Shown here in pieces: positions 63,723 through 64,000 of a stretch of DNA of 64,000 nt (the first letter of the stretch is position 1; each line of letters begins with the position of its first letter). The position numbers and the translations under genes are program-made. Source of the stretch: Cocos nucifera (lineage: Eukaryota > Streptophyta > Magnoliopsida > Arecales > Arecaceae); assembly GCA_006176705.1 (NCBI GenBank), contig QRFJ01000048.1, positions 907,221 to 971,220 of the forward strand, read 5' to 3'. The notes under the pieces were generated by a model. That model was not told the DNA's origin and searched no databases. It saw only the letters and a program-made list of their open reading frames with translations.

Positions 63723-63740
63723 GCCCTTCCTCTAGCGCCA
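63723..63740 (-). other. Primer binding site of the Tat element
   Basis: On the minus strand TGGCGCTAGAGGAAGGG begins four bases inside the 5' LTR end (...CCAACA-GATT). TGG pairs with a tRNA 3' CCA end. The complement extends into a tRNA T-arm-like sequence to about 63711. The primer tRNA was not assigned. Confidence 0.65.
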
Positions 63741-63744
63741 AATC

Positions 63745-64000
63745 TGTTGGTGCGGAAACTGATCGTCGTCGGAATCAGCTGGAGTAGAGGCCGACGAGGT
63801 CGCCACCGGAGACCTGCGAAATAAAGTTCCGACCGAAGCTGGTGGGGGGTGGCTCCGGTAGGATCCTCCAACGATCAAGTCAGCTCTAGTCAACCGATAT
63901 GAAGTGCTCTGGAATGAGTTCGACAGAGTTTAAAGAAGAAGAGGAGAGCTTAGAGCCTTTTTTTTAGCATATCTGGAGGGTCCTTTTATAGGCGGAGCTT
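63745..64000 (-). repeat. 5' LTR, partial (runs off the window)
   Basis: On the + strand it begins TGTTGGTGCGGAAACTGATC and matches 52445-52700 with scattered differences, through GGTGGCTCCGGTAGGATCCT and TTTTATAGGCGGAGCTT. The rest lies beyond the window. Confidence 0.85.

Larger units (their letters stand above)
52445..64000 (-). mobile_element. Ty3/gypsy LTR retrotransposon, Tat lineage (Retand/Ogre-like), degenerate
   Basis: Reading leftward from the right edge: 5' LTR (63745 to beyond 64000), primer binding site, gag, protease, reverse transcriptase-RNase H, a second (archaeal-type) RNase H, integrase, a long non-coding 3' region, polypurine tract and 3' LTR (52445-53567). The extra RNase H between RT-RNase H and integrase and the long 3' region with minisatellites are hallmarks of the plant Tat lineage. 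All coding parts carry premature stops or frameshifts, so this copy is inactive. A block of about 2.8 kb spanning LTR and 3' region is duplicated. The likely left target-site copy is AGAAC (52440-52444); the right one lies outside the window. At least 11.5 kb long. Confidence 0.92.

Noticed and set aside
52445..64000. Nested insertion of two separate elements to explain three LTR stretches
   Set aside because: The internal LTR lacks one end, has no second set of coding domains, and both copies share the same order ending in the same integrase codons. A tandem duplication explains this more simply.

Overview
This is nuclear DNA of a flowering plant. The signs are two intron-rich genes with canonical GT-AG splicing, AT-rich introns full of simple repeats, and transposons of plant type. 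Protein details and the repeat style suggest a monocot, possibly a palm; the species is an inference only. There are no rRNA genes, convincing tRNAs, CRISPR arrays or bacterial-type operons.

Layout: 1-16.4 kb is gene-poor. It holds a possible LTR fragment at the left edge, a large inverted-repeat (foldback-like) element at about 1.96-5.87 kb with two GC-rich islands, two nested palindromes and a decayed Ty1/copia fragment, a MITE at 9.7 kb, and a small family of hairpin repeats at 10.2-12.2 kb. At 16.4-27.9 kb, minus strand, lies a complete seven-exon gene for exocyst subunit EXO84B (774 aa by my splice model). 28.1-34.3 kb is intergenic. At 34.3-44.1 kb, minus strand, lies a complete eleven-exon gene for the CCR4-type deadenylase of the CCR4-NOT complex (602 aa); it has telo-box motifs and a leader uORF that overlaps the main start codon. 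44.6-52.4 kb is AT-rich and intergenic, with a weak candidate for the last two exons of an unrecognised membrane-protein gene.

52.4-64.0 kb is a degenerate Ty3/gypsy element on the minus strand. Its order is gag, protease, RT-RNase H, second RNase H, integrase, long 3' region, which fits the Tat (Retand/Ogre-like) lineage. Its 3' LTR lies inside the window and its 5' LTR runs off the right edge. A block of about 2.8 kb (most of the LTR, the polypurine tract, the minisatellite-rich 3' region and the last codons of integrase) is tandemly duplicated, leaving an internal truncated LTR. Ten premature stops in its coding regions are all explicable as C-to-T/G-to-A transitions.

The two cellular genes act in unrelated processes (vesicle tethering at the plasma membrane or cell plate; mRNA poly(A) shortening). 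They share a strand but are 6.4 kb apart, and nothing suggests co-regulation. The most unusual items are the duplicated LTR/3'-region structure of the Tat element, the foldback element, and the start-overlapping uORF of the CCR4 gene.
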